From IMG/VR virus record IMGVR_UViG_3300009157_000039, positions 1 to 28,594 of that record: DNA of 28,594 nt; one strand, 5' to 3'. The notes below the pieces were generated by a model. It was not told the DNA's origin and ran no database searches. It saw only the letters and a program-made list of their open reading frames with translations. The translations under genes were made by a program, and so were the position numbers. Positions 8,193 to 16,351 of this stretch are shown piece by piece (within the stretch, counting starts at the first letter, position 1; every line of letters begins with the position of its first letter). The DNA is from a virus.

Positions 8193-8929
8193 GTGAATGT
8201 CCAAGTCTGCGGGGCGGTCGTGACAACGCCCCCGGTGACAACCACAACCGGCCACGTACCGGCTGTCGCCTTCTTGGTGACCGTCGCGGTGAGCGAGGTC
8301 TTCGAGACGAACGTCGTCGCCTGCGCGACACCGTTCACCCAGATCACGCTTTGCGGCGTGAAGTTCGTGCCGGTCGCGGTGAGCAGCTGCGTGCCCGCGC
8401 CCGACGCCGTCGAGGTCGGGGAGATCGACGCGAGCGCCGGGTTGGTTGCCGGCGACAGGCTCGATGCGTGCGAGCTGTTCGGTGAGAAGGTCCAGTCGGG
8501 GCCGACCGAGACCGCGACGGTCGGACACTCCACGCGCGAGCCGGGGGCGGTGACCACCACCTCGGTGCCTCTCGCCTCGCTCTCGACACTGGTGGCGGCG
8601 GGAACGGCACCGTTGGCCGTGCCGGGATAGCTGCCCTCGGTGCCGCCAGCGGTCGCGCCGCTGCCGCCAGCAAGCGACGGCTGCGCGGACGTGATCTGCG
8701 TGATCGCGCCGGCCGTGCCGTCGTCGTAGTAGGGCGGCGGGTTCGGGTTGACGCGCACGCCGGGCGGCGTCTCGTCGGTGAAGTTGCCGCTCGCGTCGCG
8801 CGCGCCAAACGGCTCGGCGTATTGCACCTTGCTGAAGTTCGGCGGGTTCGGCGCCGTGGTCCCGGTGAAGCCCATGTTGGTCGGCGGCGTCGGGTTCGGC
8901 GGTGTCACCGTGAGTGCAGACTGTGCCAT
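8189..8929 (-). CDS. Ig-like (IPT/TIG) virion surface protein
   Basis: This protein has 246 residues and a canonical AAGGAG at 8938-8943, eight bases before ATG 8929. The first 130 residues are Pro/Thr/Gly-rich with little predicted fold. The last 85 residues read PALASISPTSTASGAGTQ, LTATGTNFTPQSVIWVNG, TFVSKTSLTATV and GTWPVVVVTGG, the strand pattern of an IPT/TIG immunoglobulin-like domain. Such domains are common as capsid decorations that bind carbohydrates or host surfaces weakly. It is the first gene after the rightward gene insertion, so it may have its own promoter in 8930-9003. Confidence 0.75.
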   Translation of the reverse strand: MAQSALTVTPPNPTPPTNMGFTGTTAPNPPNFSKVQYAEPFGARDASGNFTDETPPGVRVNPNPPPYYDDGTAGAITQITSAQPSLAGGSGATAGGTEGSYPGTANGAVPAATSVESEARGTEVVVTAPGSRVECPTVAVSVGPDWTFSPNSSHASSLSPATNPALASISPTSTASGAGTQLLTATGTNFTPQSVIWVNGVAQATTFVSKTSLTATVTKKATAGTWPVVVVTGGVVTTAPQTWTFT

Positions 8930-9003
8930 TGATCGTTCTCCTTGTTTGCGTTTCAGTCACAGTTTGTGTGATAAGGGTTGGTCGCCAACGAAAGGACGCC
9001 AAC
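8930..9003. promoter_or_regulatory. Divergent intergenic region with possible rightward promoter
   Basis: This 74-bp gap separates the leftward Ig-like gene from the rightward gene at 9004. It carries good ribosome sites on both strands (leftward AAGGAG, rightward AAAGGA before 9004). A weak rightward promoter can be proposed with TTGCGT at 8946-8951 and GATAAG at 8970-8975, 18 bases apart; the match to consensus is modest. No convincing leftward promoter is visible. Confidence 0.3.
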
Positions 9004-9393
9004 ATGGTTCTCCGTAGATCGAAGCAAGGCGGGGTGTGGCGCGAGCCGCCGTACACCGAGGAAGAGGAGTTCGAGTTCTACCGCCGCGTCGGCGGCGCGA
9101 CGTCGCTTACAGTTGCCCACGGTCCCCGCCCTCCCGTGTCGCCGCAAAAATCGCCGCAACCGTCGCCGGCAGCAGCCTGTGGCCTGCTTCTCGATGTCTC
9201 CGAGAGGCCGATACAACTCGTCACACTCGACGCCGACAATGAGCTGTTGGACTTCGTCGGCGAGTTTACCGATCTCGTGACCGCGCATGAGGCGGCCGAA
9301 GCAGAAGCGCGTGCGTGCGGACTGCCGCTGTCGATCAAGGATGAACCGGGCTGGATCAGCGCGCATTTCGCAAGGCTCCGAGATACTGCATGA
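9004..9393 (+). CDS. Orphan rightward gene inside the late block, unknown function
   Basis: The ATG at 9004 is preceded by AAAGGA seven bases upstream and gives 129 residues. It is the only convincing plus-strand gene among about 16 kb of minus-strand genes. The N-terminus is acidic/aromatic (EPPYTEEEEFEFYRRVGG). The middle is Pro-rich, and the C-terminal 60 residues (LDVSERPIQLVTLDADNELLD through EAAEAEARACGLPLSIKDEP) look folded. I recognise no family. Its 3' end overlaps the convergent gene 9356-10819 by 38 bases. A moron-like accessory gene is the natural reading, but an antisense role is possible. Confidence 0.6.
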   Translation: MVLRRSKQGGVWREPPYTEEEEFEFYRRVGGATSLTVAHGPRPPVSPQKSPQPSPAAACGLLLDVSERPIQLVTLDADNELLDFVGEFTDLVTAHEAAEAEARACGLPLSIKDEPGWISAHFARLRDTA

Positions 9394-10819
9394 CGCCGTC
9401 GAGCCATTCCTGATTAGCCTCCTGATAGAACGGTGGCTTTCCAGCTCTGAACGCATAGTCGAGCTGCGATGGACTGAGCGGCTTACCCGCCGCATAAGCC
9501 TTGAAAATGTCGGGATACATGATCGTCGCCGGGATCGATTGCCCGAAGCCGCCGACGTATTCGCCGCCGATGCCGGTGCTGTAAGTGCGATGTCCGCTTG
9601 GCCCGATCACGTTTGGGTCGACGCGCGCGATTGATATGCCGGAAGCGAGCGGCGTGTCGTACAACAGACGCGGATCGCTGACAGCAAGGCGCGCCTCCGC
9701 GACATTCGGGAAGCCGCCGCGCTGGTATGGTGTCGTCGCCATCACCTTAGCGAACTTGTCGCGCATCTTGCCGGGAGCATCTGCCAAATACTGACGCAGG
9801 TTCGGATCGAGAACCCCCGGCCAATCTTCCAGCGCGCGATACACCACCTTCTCCTTCTCACCCTTGCCTTCGGTGATCGGGTTACGCATCGCCGTATCGA
9901 ATGTCTCTGCCGTCATCCGCTCCGGGTCTTTCGACCGCTTGATGATCTGCGCGTTCTTCACCATCTCGCTGAGCGTGTCGGACATATGGTGGGAGAAATC
10001 GACTGACTGCCCACCCATTCCTGTGTACGGCAGGAACACATTGGGATATCGCTCGGCGAGATTACGAGAGCGACCGGCCAGCGTGCTGATGACGCCTTGG
10101 TCGGAGGCCCACACATATGGATTTTGTGCCGCCATGAACCCATGCCCGCCCTGTAACTCGACAGGCACATCGAGACGTTGTCCGCCGACACCAACCAATC
10201 GCTCGCCCGCCATCGCTTTGTCGCCCGGCGCCGGCAGGAACGCGCCGCGACCCTGGAACCACTCAGGAGAAACGAACCGCTCGCGGACCACCTGCGTCGG
10301 CGACGGGACATGTTCGGAAAACATCTCCGACATCGGCTTGGTCAGCTTGTTTGACGAGAAGCCCTGCCACCATTGATCTGGATGTGTGAGCCAAGGTGGC
10401 ACGCCGCGCGCGAACTTCGGTGCCGCCTCGGCGGGATCAGCCATCTTGAACAAGCCACCGAGAGCAAGTGCGCCCTTGGCAAGCCTGCCGGTGCCACCAA
10501 GGCCGAGATTGAACAGCGCATCGGCCGGCGTCTCGCCGATGACGACGTCGCGCCACGCCTTCGGCTCGCCTTGCGATGGCGGTGGCAGCGCCATGCCGTG
10601 GATGTTGGTGCCGCCGTGCTTTTCCATGATCGCTTCGCGGTCGAGATCGCGCCACGTCTTCGGCCGATACATGTCCTGCATGATGCCGACCGGGCTGCGC
10701 TGGAATGCAGCGATGCGCTCGCGGGTGCTCGGCAGCGCCGGGTCGTTCGGGTCGCGTCCGGTGCGATCATCGAACGGGATCGGATAGGCTTCATCGTCTT
10801 CGAACGTTGCGCCGATCAT
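9356..10819 (-). CDS. Conserved large phage protein, probable internal virion or polyvalent-type protein
   Basis: The 487-residue protein starts at ATG 10819, overlapping the ADP-ribosyltransferase-like gene stop by ATGA, with GGAG seven bases upstream. It opens with a short acidic segment and RERIAAFQRSPVGIMQDMYRP-like region. Near residues 95-130 it has a Gly/Ala hydrophobic stretch (LFNLGLGGTGRLAKGALALGG), which could interact with membranes. The C-terminal half includes YPNVFLPYTGMGGQSVDFSHHM, RDKFAKVMATTPYQRGGFPNV and ANQEWLDGVMQYLGALR, a pattern I recall from uncharacterised phage proteins next to portal genes. Likely ejected or internal; the activity is unknown. Confidence 0.65.
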   Translation of the reverse strand: MIGATFEDDEAYPIPFDDRTGRDPNDPALPSTRERIAAFQRSPVGIMQDMYRPKTWRDLDREAIMEKHGGTNIHGMALPPPSQGEPKAWRDVVIGETPADALFNLGLGGTGRLAKGALALGGLFKMADPAEAAPKFARGVPPWLTHPDQWWQGFSSNKLTKPMSEMFSEHVPSPTQVVRERFVSPEWFQGRGAFLPAPGDKAMAGERLVGVGGQRLDVPVELQGGHGFMAAQNPYVWASDQGVISTLAGRSRNLAERYPNVFLPYTGMGGQSVDFSHHMSDTLSEMVKNAQIIKRSKDPERMTAETFDTAMRNPITEGKGEKEKVVYRALEDWPGVLDPNLRQYLADAPGKMRDKFAKVMATTPYQRGGFPNVAEARLAVSDPRLLYDTPLASGISIARVDPNVIGPSGHRTYSTGIGGEYVGGFGQSIPATIMYPDIFKAYAAGKPLSPSQLDYAFRAGKPPFYQEANQEWLDGVMQYLGALRNAR

Positions 10820-11838
10820 TGCCGCGCTCCGTACTGATCCTGCGCGGCGACCGCTCCCATCCAGCGATCATTGAACGATGCGGGCTGCTCTGCCTGGGCG
10901 CGATCAGTCCCAGCGGCGAGCGCACCGAGACCGGCTCCTCCGACGATGCCGTACTTCGCCAGGATGTCGATCTTGCTCGGATCGGTGATCACGTAGTTGT
11001 AGGTCTGGCTGACGTTGCGCGCGTTCTCCAAGTCGCGCATTTGCTGCGCCAGCATGGCGCGCCGCCCAGGATCGCGCGCCTCGGCGAGCTGTGTCTCCAG
11101 CCCGGTGATGCGGTGATCGAGAGTGTTGCGCGAGGTGAGACGCGATCCCTGATCGAGATAGCGGATGCCGGGAATTCCGGCCTCGCGCAGCATGTTGGTC
11201 GTTGCGGCGCTGTCTTGCGTCAGACCACCGATGGCGGAAATAAGCCTGCCACCGGGTGCCTCCGGTGCGACACCGATGCGTTGGGAAACAATATCGGGAT
11301 CGCCAATTTTTTGGTCCCAATGAGAGCGCAGTCGTTCGTATGCGTTCTGCCCTCCTATCGATTTGTCCCAATCGAGCAGCTCTTCGGGCTTCACCTTCAG
11401 GTCCAGCTCGTAGGTGCGTGGGCCGATGCGCGGCTGATCGCTCTCCAGCAGCGCGAGCGTCTTCTGCTTCTGCGCGATCTCGTTCTTGAACGTCGCGGCG
11501 CCCAGCTGCTTGTAACGCTCGATCTGCTGCTGCACCGCGTGGATTGCCTCGGTGCGGCTGAACCGATTGTTGCGCAATGCGACGGATGCATCGATCTCGG
11601 TCGGGCTGAAGCGGTCGAGGAAGGCGCCCCAGTACTGACCACCCTGGCCGCTCACCTTCGGGTTCTCAGCGGAATAGAACCCCTTGCCGAATACGCCGCC
11701 GCCTTCGCCGCTGCCGATCTTGCTCCAGTCGAACCTGTCGAAGTCGTGCGGCGAGGCGTGATACGTGTGGATGCCGCCAGGATGCGGTCCACCGACGCGA
11801 CCGGCGAGCACCTTGGCGATGCGGTCGAGCGCGCTCAT
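10816..11838 (-). CDS. ADP-ribosyltransferase-like virion protein (ART-PolyVal type)
   Basis: The protein has 340 residues. Residues 24-60 read HTYHASPHDFDRFDWSK then GEGGGVFGKGFYSAENP, the signature of phage polyvalent-type ADP-ribosyltransferases, where the His-x-Ser and Gly-Tyr strand elements form the NAD pocket. Further family features are RTYELDLKVKPEELLDWD (141-158), GIPGIRYLDQGSR (221-233) and YNYVITDPSKIDIL (280-293). Residues 296-312 form a Gly/Ala-rich hydrophobic stretch. It sits directly after the portal gene, where ejected internal proteins are often encoded. By analogy with T4 Alt, it could be delivered with the DNA to modify host proteins. The domain call is strong; target and delivery are inference. 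Confidence 0.75.
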   Translation of the reverse strand: MSALDRIAKVLAGRVGGPHPGGIHTYHASPHDFDRFDWSKIGSGEGGGVFGKGFYSAENPKVSGQGGQYWGAFLDRFSPTEIDASVALRNNRFSRTEAIHAVQQQIERYKQLGAATFKNEIAQKQKTLALLESDQPRIGPRTYELDLKVKPEELLDWDKSIGGQNAYERLRSHWDQKIGDPDIVSQRIGVAPEAPGGRLISAIGGLTQDSAATTNMLREAGIPGIRYLDQGSRLTSRNTLDHRITGLETQLAEARDPGRRAMLAQQMRDLENARNVSQTYNYVITDPSKIDILAKYGIVGGAGLGALAAGTDRAQAEQPASFNDRWMGAVAAQDQYGARQ

Positions 11839-14213
11839 GTCAGGGGTACCCCCTGCGGCTGCGCTGCGCGTTGTGCTGCCTGCGTCGCCATCTGCTGCTG
11901 CTTGAAGTCCTGCATCTGCTGGCGCTCGACCTGCTTGCGCTGCATGTCCTGCGCACGCTGCGCGGCCTGCTCGCGCATGGTCTGCAGCTTGAGGTTCGAC
12001 TGCTGCTGCGCGAGGCGCATCTTCTGTTGCGCCACCTGCATGTCGCTCGACGCCTTCATCTGCGTGGCGCGGCTCTTCTCGCGGGTCTCCATCATCTTGA
12101 GGCCGGCCTGCTGTATCTTCTCGCGGTCATCGATCTTGCCGTCGCCGGCATCGATCTGCTGCGCACGCGCCTCCAGCCGCAGGCGCAGCGTGTCGTGCTT
12201 GTCCTTCTGCTTCAGCTTGGCCACCTCCAGCTCGGTCTGCTGCTTGTCGCGTTGCGTCTGGTACGCGATCTTCATCTGCTCGATCTCTTTGGCGGTCTTG
12301 TTCTGCGCGGTGGTCGGATCGTCGCCACGCGGCTGGCCTGCCTTGGCCTGCATGTCCTGCACCAGCTCGTCTATCGCGCCGTCGAGCGAACGGCCGGCGC
12401 GGAACGGCGCGGCTGCGAACTTGAGCAGCTCGCCGCAGAACGCTGCGGTCGCCGGCTCGGCTCCGATCATCTGCGTGAGCTGCGGGAGGAGCTGTCCCAG
12501 CACGCCGACGAACTCGGCGCGGCGCTGCTTCTCGGCGTTCTCGTCGACCAGGATGGTGCTGTCGGTCTCGATGTCGAGCACGAACGAGCGCGCGCGCATG
12601 TTCTGCAGGAACAGCCAGACCTGATCGAACGTCGGGTGCGCCATCAATGCGCGCACCGTGTTCTGGCCTTCCTCCATCAGCTTTTGCGCCTGCTGCTGGA
12701 ATTGCCCGGCCTGATCGGGCTGCGTCTGCATCATCTGCTGCACTTGCGGCTGCTGCTTGGCCTGCTCGATGGCCTGCTGCTGCTGCACCAGCTGCTGCTG
12801 CACGCTGGATATCTGCCGCTGGATCATCTTCGACGTCGGCAGATCGGTCTGCGTCATCTCGACCACGGTGACCGGATCGAACTTGGAGCAGATGACGTCG
12901 GCGGCGACCTGCACGAGGTCGCGAGAAAAGCGCACAAGCTGTTGCTGCTTGTCGCGCACGCGCGTGCCGCCGTACTGCGTCTTGAGCTGCTGCGCGCCCA
13001 GCGTCTCGCCGGGATCGGTCGCGCCGCGCATGATGTCGGACATCCCCATGATCTGGTAGATGTCCTCGATGATTTGCCGGCGCAGCGTGACCAGCTGCGA
13101 CACGGTCGCGGCGATCTGATCGATGGGCAACCAGATGATCACCTCTTTCGATCCGCCGAATGCCGCCCAGTTGCTGATCGGCACGAGCAGCCGGCCGGGC
13201 GTGTTGGCCTTCAGCGCGGCCTCGATGGCGTCGGCCAGCTCGGCGCCGCCGGCCGGATAGAAGCCCTTCGCCTCCAATGCCTCGCTCAGCGCGTGGATGC
13301 GTCCGGTGAGCAGGTTCAGCTCTTTGAGCTGATCCTCGTATTGCAGCGCGTCGGGCACCGGCACGAGCGAGCCGCGTTGCAGCGTGCCGAAGGCCGGCTG
13401 CGGGCAGGGGAAAAAGTTGGCGTATTCGATCTCCGGATCGCTGTCGTCGAGGATATCCTCGCAGCCCTTGGCGACCCACACGCAGCGGCGATTTTTGCGG
13501 TCCCAGATTTCCCAGAACTTGGCGCGCTCGCGATTGTCGGTGCCACCGATCTCCTTGGTGTCGCGGTCGACCTCGTACTCGGCATCCTGATATTCGTCGC
13601 CGGAAAATTCCTTGAAGCGTTCGCGCGCTTCCTCGCGGGTCAGCCAGGACGCGCCGGCCACCCACCACACCTCGTACCAGCAGCGGTTCAGCGAGTGCAG
13701 GAAGTCGCGCCGGTCCTTGTGATCGAAGCAGACCTTCTCGTAGTCGTAGTAGCCCTTGCCCCTGGCGCTTTCGTAGCGCGCCCAGGCGACGCCGCGACCG
13801 GACAGGGCGAGGTCGTCGCGGATCAGCAGCATCAGGTCATGCACGTAGCCAAGATCGAACGCGACCGTGCAGGCGCGCTCCAGCAGCTCGGCTGCGGCCT
13901 GCGGGACGGGTCGACGGTCCTTGAACTTCGGCGCCACCACCGGCATCGGCGGCTTGGCGTAGATCGCCGGCTTGATCACCTCGGCATTGGCCCACAGCAT
14001 CTGAAATTCGCGGTCGCGGCTCATGTTCGCCAGCCGCGTGATGTTGGCGTAATGCTGATCGATCTTGTCGCAGTGGTCGTTCCACTCCTCGAACGCCTTC
14101 TCGCTCTCCTCCAGCAGGTTGAGCCATGCGGTGGCCTTCTGCGGCTCGATCTGCGGGTTGAATTCCAGATCATCATGCCGCGTGTCGTCGTCGGCGACGT
14201 AGCTGTCACTCAT
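11835..14213 (-). CDS. Portal protein
   Basis: I start at ATG 14213, giving 792 residues; upstream residues of the longer frame overlap the Cys-rich gene in another frame. GAGG lies nine bases before. Long podovirus-type portals (P22-like) have this size. Supporting segments are the N-terminal FEEWNDHCDKIDQHYANI, a WYEVWWVAGASWLTREEARE region, ALQYEDQLKELNLLTGRI near the middle, and SDIMRGATDPGETLGAQQL, a hallmark of these portals. After about residue 450 it is very Gln-rich and ends in a long coiled coil (LEVAKLKQKDKHDTLRLRLE onward), the barrel/crown-type tail. It lies after the terminase, as usual. Confidence 0.88.
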   Translation of the reverse strand: MSDSYVADDDTRHDDLEFNPQIEPQKATAWLNLLEESEKAFEEWNDHCDKIDQHYANITRLANMSRDREFQMLWANAEVIKPAIYAKPPMPVVAPKFKDRRPVPQAAAELLERACTVAFDLGYVHDLMLLIRDDLALSGRGVAWARYESARGKGYYDYEKVCFDHKDRRDFLHSLNRCWYEVWWVAGASWLTREEARERFKEFSGDEYQDAEYEVDRDTKEIGGTDNRERAKFWEIWDRKNRRCVWVAKGCEDILDDSDPEIEYANFFPCPQPAFGTLQRGSLVPVPDALQYEDQLKELNLLTGRIHALSEALEAKGFYPAGGAELADAIEAALKANTPGRLLVPISNWAAFGGSKEVIIWLPIDQIAATVSQLVTLRRQIIEDIYQIMGMSDIMRGATDPGETLGAQQLKTQYGGTRVRDKQQQLVRFSRDLVQVAADVICSKFDPVTVVEMTQTDLPTSKMIQRQISSVQQQLVQQQQAIEQAKQQPQVQQMMQTQPDQAGQFQQQAQKLMEEGQNTVRALMAHPTFDQVWLFLQNMRARSFVLDIETDSTILVDENAEKQRRAEFVGVLGQLLPQLTQMIGAEPATAAFCGELLKFAAAPFRAGRSLDGAIDELVQDMQAKAGQPRGDDPTTAQNKTAKEIEQMKIAYQTQRDKQQTELEVAKLKQKDKHDTLRLRLEARAQQIDAGDGKIDDREKIQQAGLKMMETREKSRATQMKASSDMQVAQQKMRLAQQQSNLKLQTMREQAAQRAQDMQRKQVERQQMQDFKQQQMATQAAQRAAQPQGVPLT
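11841..11855 (-). promoter_or_regulatory. Short palindrome over the ribosome site of the ART-like gene
   Basis: CAGGGG at 11841-11846 pairs with CCCCTG at 11850-11855 around a three-base TAC loop. On the leftward mRNA the AGGGGG that could serve as ribosome site lies inside this stem, just before ATG 11838. Folding could lower unlinked initiation, leaving translation dependent on ribosomes arriving from the portal gene, whose stop overlaps the start. Confidence 0.4.
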
Positions 14214-14601
14214 CGCGCTCACCCTCGCGCTTGAGCGCATCGCGCTCGCGATAGCCGCGCGCCGTCGCCTCCAGCTCCTCGATGCGTTTCGCCGCAGCAC
14301 GCAGCAGCCGCTCGGTGATCTTGTCGTAGCCGCAGGTGCAGATAACGCCCCGCGCGTTACAGCCGCGCGTATGTTCGTCGGTCGCGTGGTCACGCAAATC
14401 CTGCGGCGTGATCATGGTGCCCCTCCCATCGCAGTCATCGCCCTCCTCGATCTGCGGGCCGTGCTCGACCTCCTGGTCGAACGCAAGAGCGCAGCGCGGG
14501 CCGTCCTCGACAATCTCCTTCATGGTGCGACCGCAGCGCAGGCACACGTCGCGGTCGGGCGCCATCCGGTGTTCGTAGTAGACGAGTGACTGCTGGTTCA
14601 C
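14206..14601 (-). CDS. Small Cys-rich protein between terminase and portal
   Basis: The probable start is GTG 14601, forming a GTGA overlap with the large terminase stop, for 131 residues. ATG 14565 is an alternative. It has CLRCGRTMKE near residue 20, further Cys at PRCALAF and DDCDG, then CNARGVICTCGYD near residue 80. This suggests one or two zinc-binding sites. The C-terminus is a charged helix (LLRAAAKRIEELEATARGYRE). I do not recognise a family. Its stop overlaps the portal start by eight bases, so it belongs to the packaging operon. Confidence 0.65.
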   Translation of the reverse strand: MNQQSLVYYEHRMAPDRDVCLRCGRTMKEIVEDGPRCALAFDQEVEHGPQIEEGDDCDGRGTMITPQDLRDHATDEHTRGCNARGVICTCGYDKITERLLRAAAKRIEELEATARGYRERDALKREGERDE

Positions 14602-15980
14602 AGCGCGATCCCCCCACGCCTCGGCTCGCGCGGCGGCGGGATCACCCAGCCGGTCGGCAGCTGCACCTTCGGGATGCGCGGCTTGCGCAGCGGCGCGCGA
14701 CGCCAGGACAGCGAGAGATAGCGGAACGCATCGGCCGGATGGGAAGTCCAATCATGGACTGCCGATTGGCGGAATGCCTTTTTGTCATCGTCCCATTCGC
14801 GGCGATACTGCTCCAGCGCGTCGATCAATCCCTCCTCGCAGCGCGGATGAAACACCGTCAACGGCAGCGTGCGACGCACCGCATTGCGCCCGTCCTCCAG
14901 GCTCTCGTTCGGAACCAGGATCGGCCGCAACCCCATGCTCTGCATGGTCTCGACGCGCGTGCGCCCAGTGCCCCACTCCTTGATCTTCGCATCGTGCGGC
15001 ACCCAGTCGTCACCATGACGCCAGCCACGCTCACGCTCGCGCTGCTCGATCACGTCACGGAAATGCTCCAGGCCAACACCAGAGGCCGCGTAAACGTCAA
15101 ACACAAACAATTGCGCACCAACCGACTGAAACCAGATGATCGCCGTGTCGTCGCGCACACCCAAATCCCACGCGCAATGCACCGGCTCCCCCGCGACCGG
15201 CTCAACCTCGACAATGCGGTTCTCGTTGCGCAGCTGCGCCATCTCGTAAGCGTAAAAAGCACCCAGGATCGCCGCGTTCCAGTCGCACATGTACTCCTGC
15301 TGAAATTGCGCGCGGCCTACATCAATTCCGTAGAGGGCCTGATACTCCGCAAGCGCCTCCTCGAGTTGGGCCGACGAAAGCGCGCCAGTGTCGAGCGCGG
15401 TGAGCCGCTCGCAAAACCACGCCGGATTTTCGGCAGCATGATCGAACAAAGCCTTCGCATGATTGCGGCCACGCGGCGTCGTAATGAAAATGCCCCAACC
15501 ATCGTTCTCCTCCAACATCGGCCGGTGATAACCCCACGCACTCGGGTTCGCGAGCGCCCACTCGCTGTACACAATGCCCGCAACACCCGCGCCAACCGTC
15601 GCGTCGTAGCGATCACTGCCGATGATCTGCCACGTCGAGCCGTTCGCCAGCCGAATAAACATCTCGTTGTCGTTCACACTGTCACGCAGCGGAGGCGGAA
15701 ATGCCTCGTCAATGCGACGCCGGCCCGTGTGCGCGTTAATCGATGTCCATAAGGCTTTTCGGCCTTGGCCGTATTCGGGGAGGCAATGCCAGTAATTGCC
15801 CGGCCGCTTCATCATCGACGCAGCCGCATGATGTAAACAAAGCTCGTCCTTGCCAGCTCGCCGATGCCAAACCGCCATCGCGCGCTTGCCACCGTCCTGC
15901 AAATGCTCCCACAGCTTTTGTTGATGCGGTCGCGGCAACCACCCACGCGATGGGAGAAAGATTTCGGAGACCGCACTCAT
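14598..15980 (-). CDS. terL: Terminase large subunit (packaging ATPase/nuclease)
   Basis: From ATG 15980 the protein has 460 residues. WHRRAGKD at 38-45 is the Walker A-like loop, GIVYSEWAL at 135-143 the Walker B with catalytic Glu, and TTPRGRNH at 167-174 the coupling motif III region. The nuclease domain begins with WDLGVRDDTAI near 271-281, whose Asp would bind metal. HDWTSHPADAFRYL near the C-terminus is the usual last nuclease motif. It docks on the portal and pumps DNA into the prohead. An alternative ATG at 16028 adds 16 residues without a better ribosome site. Confidence 0.92.
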   Translation of the reverse strand: MSAVSEIFLPSRGWLPRPHQQKLWEHLQDGGKRAMAVWHRRAGKDELCLHHAAASMMKRPGNYWHCLPEYGQGRKALWTSINAHTGRRRIDEAFPPPLRDSVNDNEMFIRLANGSTWQIIGSDRYDATVGAGVAGIVYSEWALANPSAWGYHRPMLEENDGWGIFITTPRGRNHAKALFDHAAENPAWFCERLTALDTGALSSAQLEEALAEYQALYGIDVGRAQFQQEYMCDWNAAILGAFYAYEMAQLRNENRIVEVEPVAGEPVHCAWDLGVRDDTAIIWFQSVGAQLFVFDVYAASGVGLEHFRDVIEQRERERGWRHGDDWVPHDAKIKEWGTGRTRVETMQSMGLRPILVPNESLEDGRNAVRRTLPLTVFHPRCEEGLIDALEQYRREWDDDKKAFRQSAVHDWTSHPADAFRYLSLSWRRAPLRKPRIPKVQLPTGWVIPPPREPRRGGIAL

Positions 15981-16351
15981 GGCAGCACCATCGCGGGCGA
16001 ATGGGGACTGCCACGTTCGACTACCCATAGAGATGGGAACCCATCACGAGCAATGCCCTGGAGGGTCTGCCGGGCCAGGGCGGGCTGACCACCCTGACCC
16101 GGCCTGTCGCCTGGGGAGGCTGACGTCACGCCCAGGTGCAGCTCGGTCGCGCAGCGCACGTCGCTGATGCGCTGGCTGATGGTGTTGGCTACCCATGCAG
16201 CTCGACGCGGCTCGCCTCTCAGTGGCGCTCCTGGCACGTCGTCAGAGCAGCTCAGTGCCAGGGCGCAGTGCCAGCTCGGCGTGCGATGGCACAAACGCTT
16301 GCGGCGCAATGCTTTGTGGCGCGCGTATCCACTTTTCTGATCAGAGTGCAT
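15977..16351 (-). CDS. Doubtful ORF between the terminase subunits
   Basis: This 124-residue frame begins at ATG 16351, overlapping the upstream ORF stop by 11 bases. It ends with a TGA that overlaps the large terminase ATG. Such exact bracketing is typical of coupled genes. The sequence itself is unconvincing: an Arg/His/Ser/Pro-rich start (RHKALRRKRLCHRTPSWH) and a middle section, AAWVANTISQRISDVRCATE, that looks more protein-like. No family is recognised. The alternative is a non-coding spacer carrying packaging signals; an inverted repeat GATGGG-AA-CCCATC lies at 16032-16045. Confidence 0.35.
   Translation of the reverse strand: MHSDQKSGYARHKALRRKRLCHRTPSWHCALALSCSDDVPGAPLRGEPRRAAWVANTISQRISDVRCATELHLGVTSASPGDRPGQGGQPALARQTLQGIARDGFPSLWVVERGSPHSPAMVLP

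Noticed and set aside
10705-12624. 639-codon plus-strand frame
   Set aside because: Antisense of the ART-like and portal genes; Cys/Ser/Arg-rich product with no fold.
12127-13668. 513-codon minus-strand frame inside portal
   Set aside because: Out-of-frame overlap with the portal gene, Arg/Ala-rich, no ribosome site.
11871-14234. 787-codon plus-strand frame
   Set aside because: Full antisense of the portal gene; Leu/His/Arg-rich with no domain, explained by the Gln-rich portal codons read backwards.
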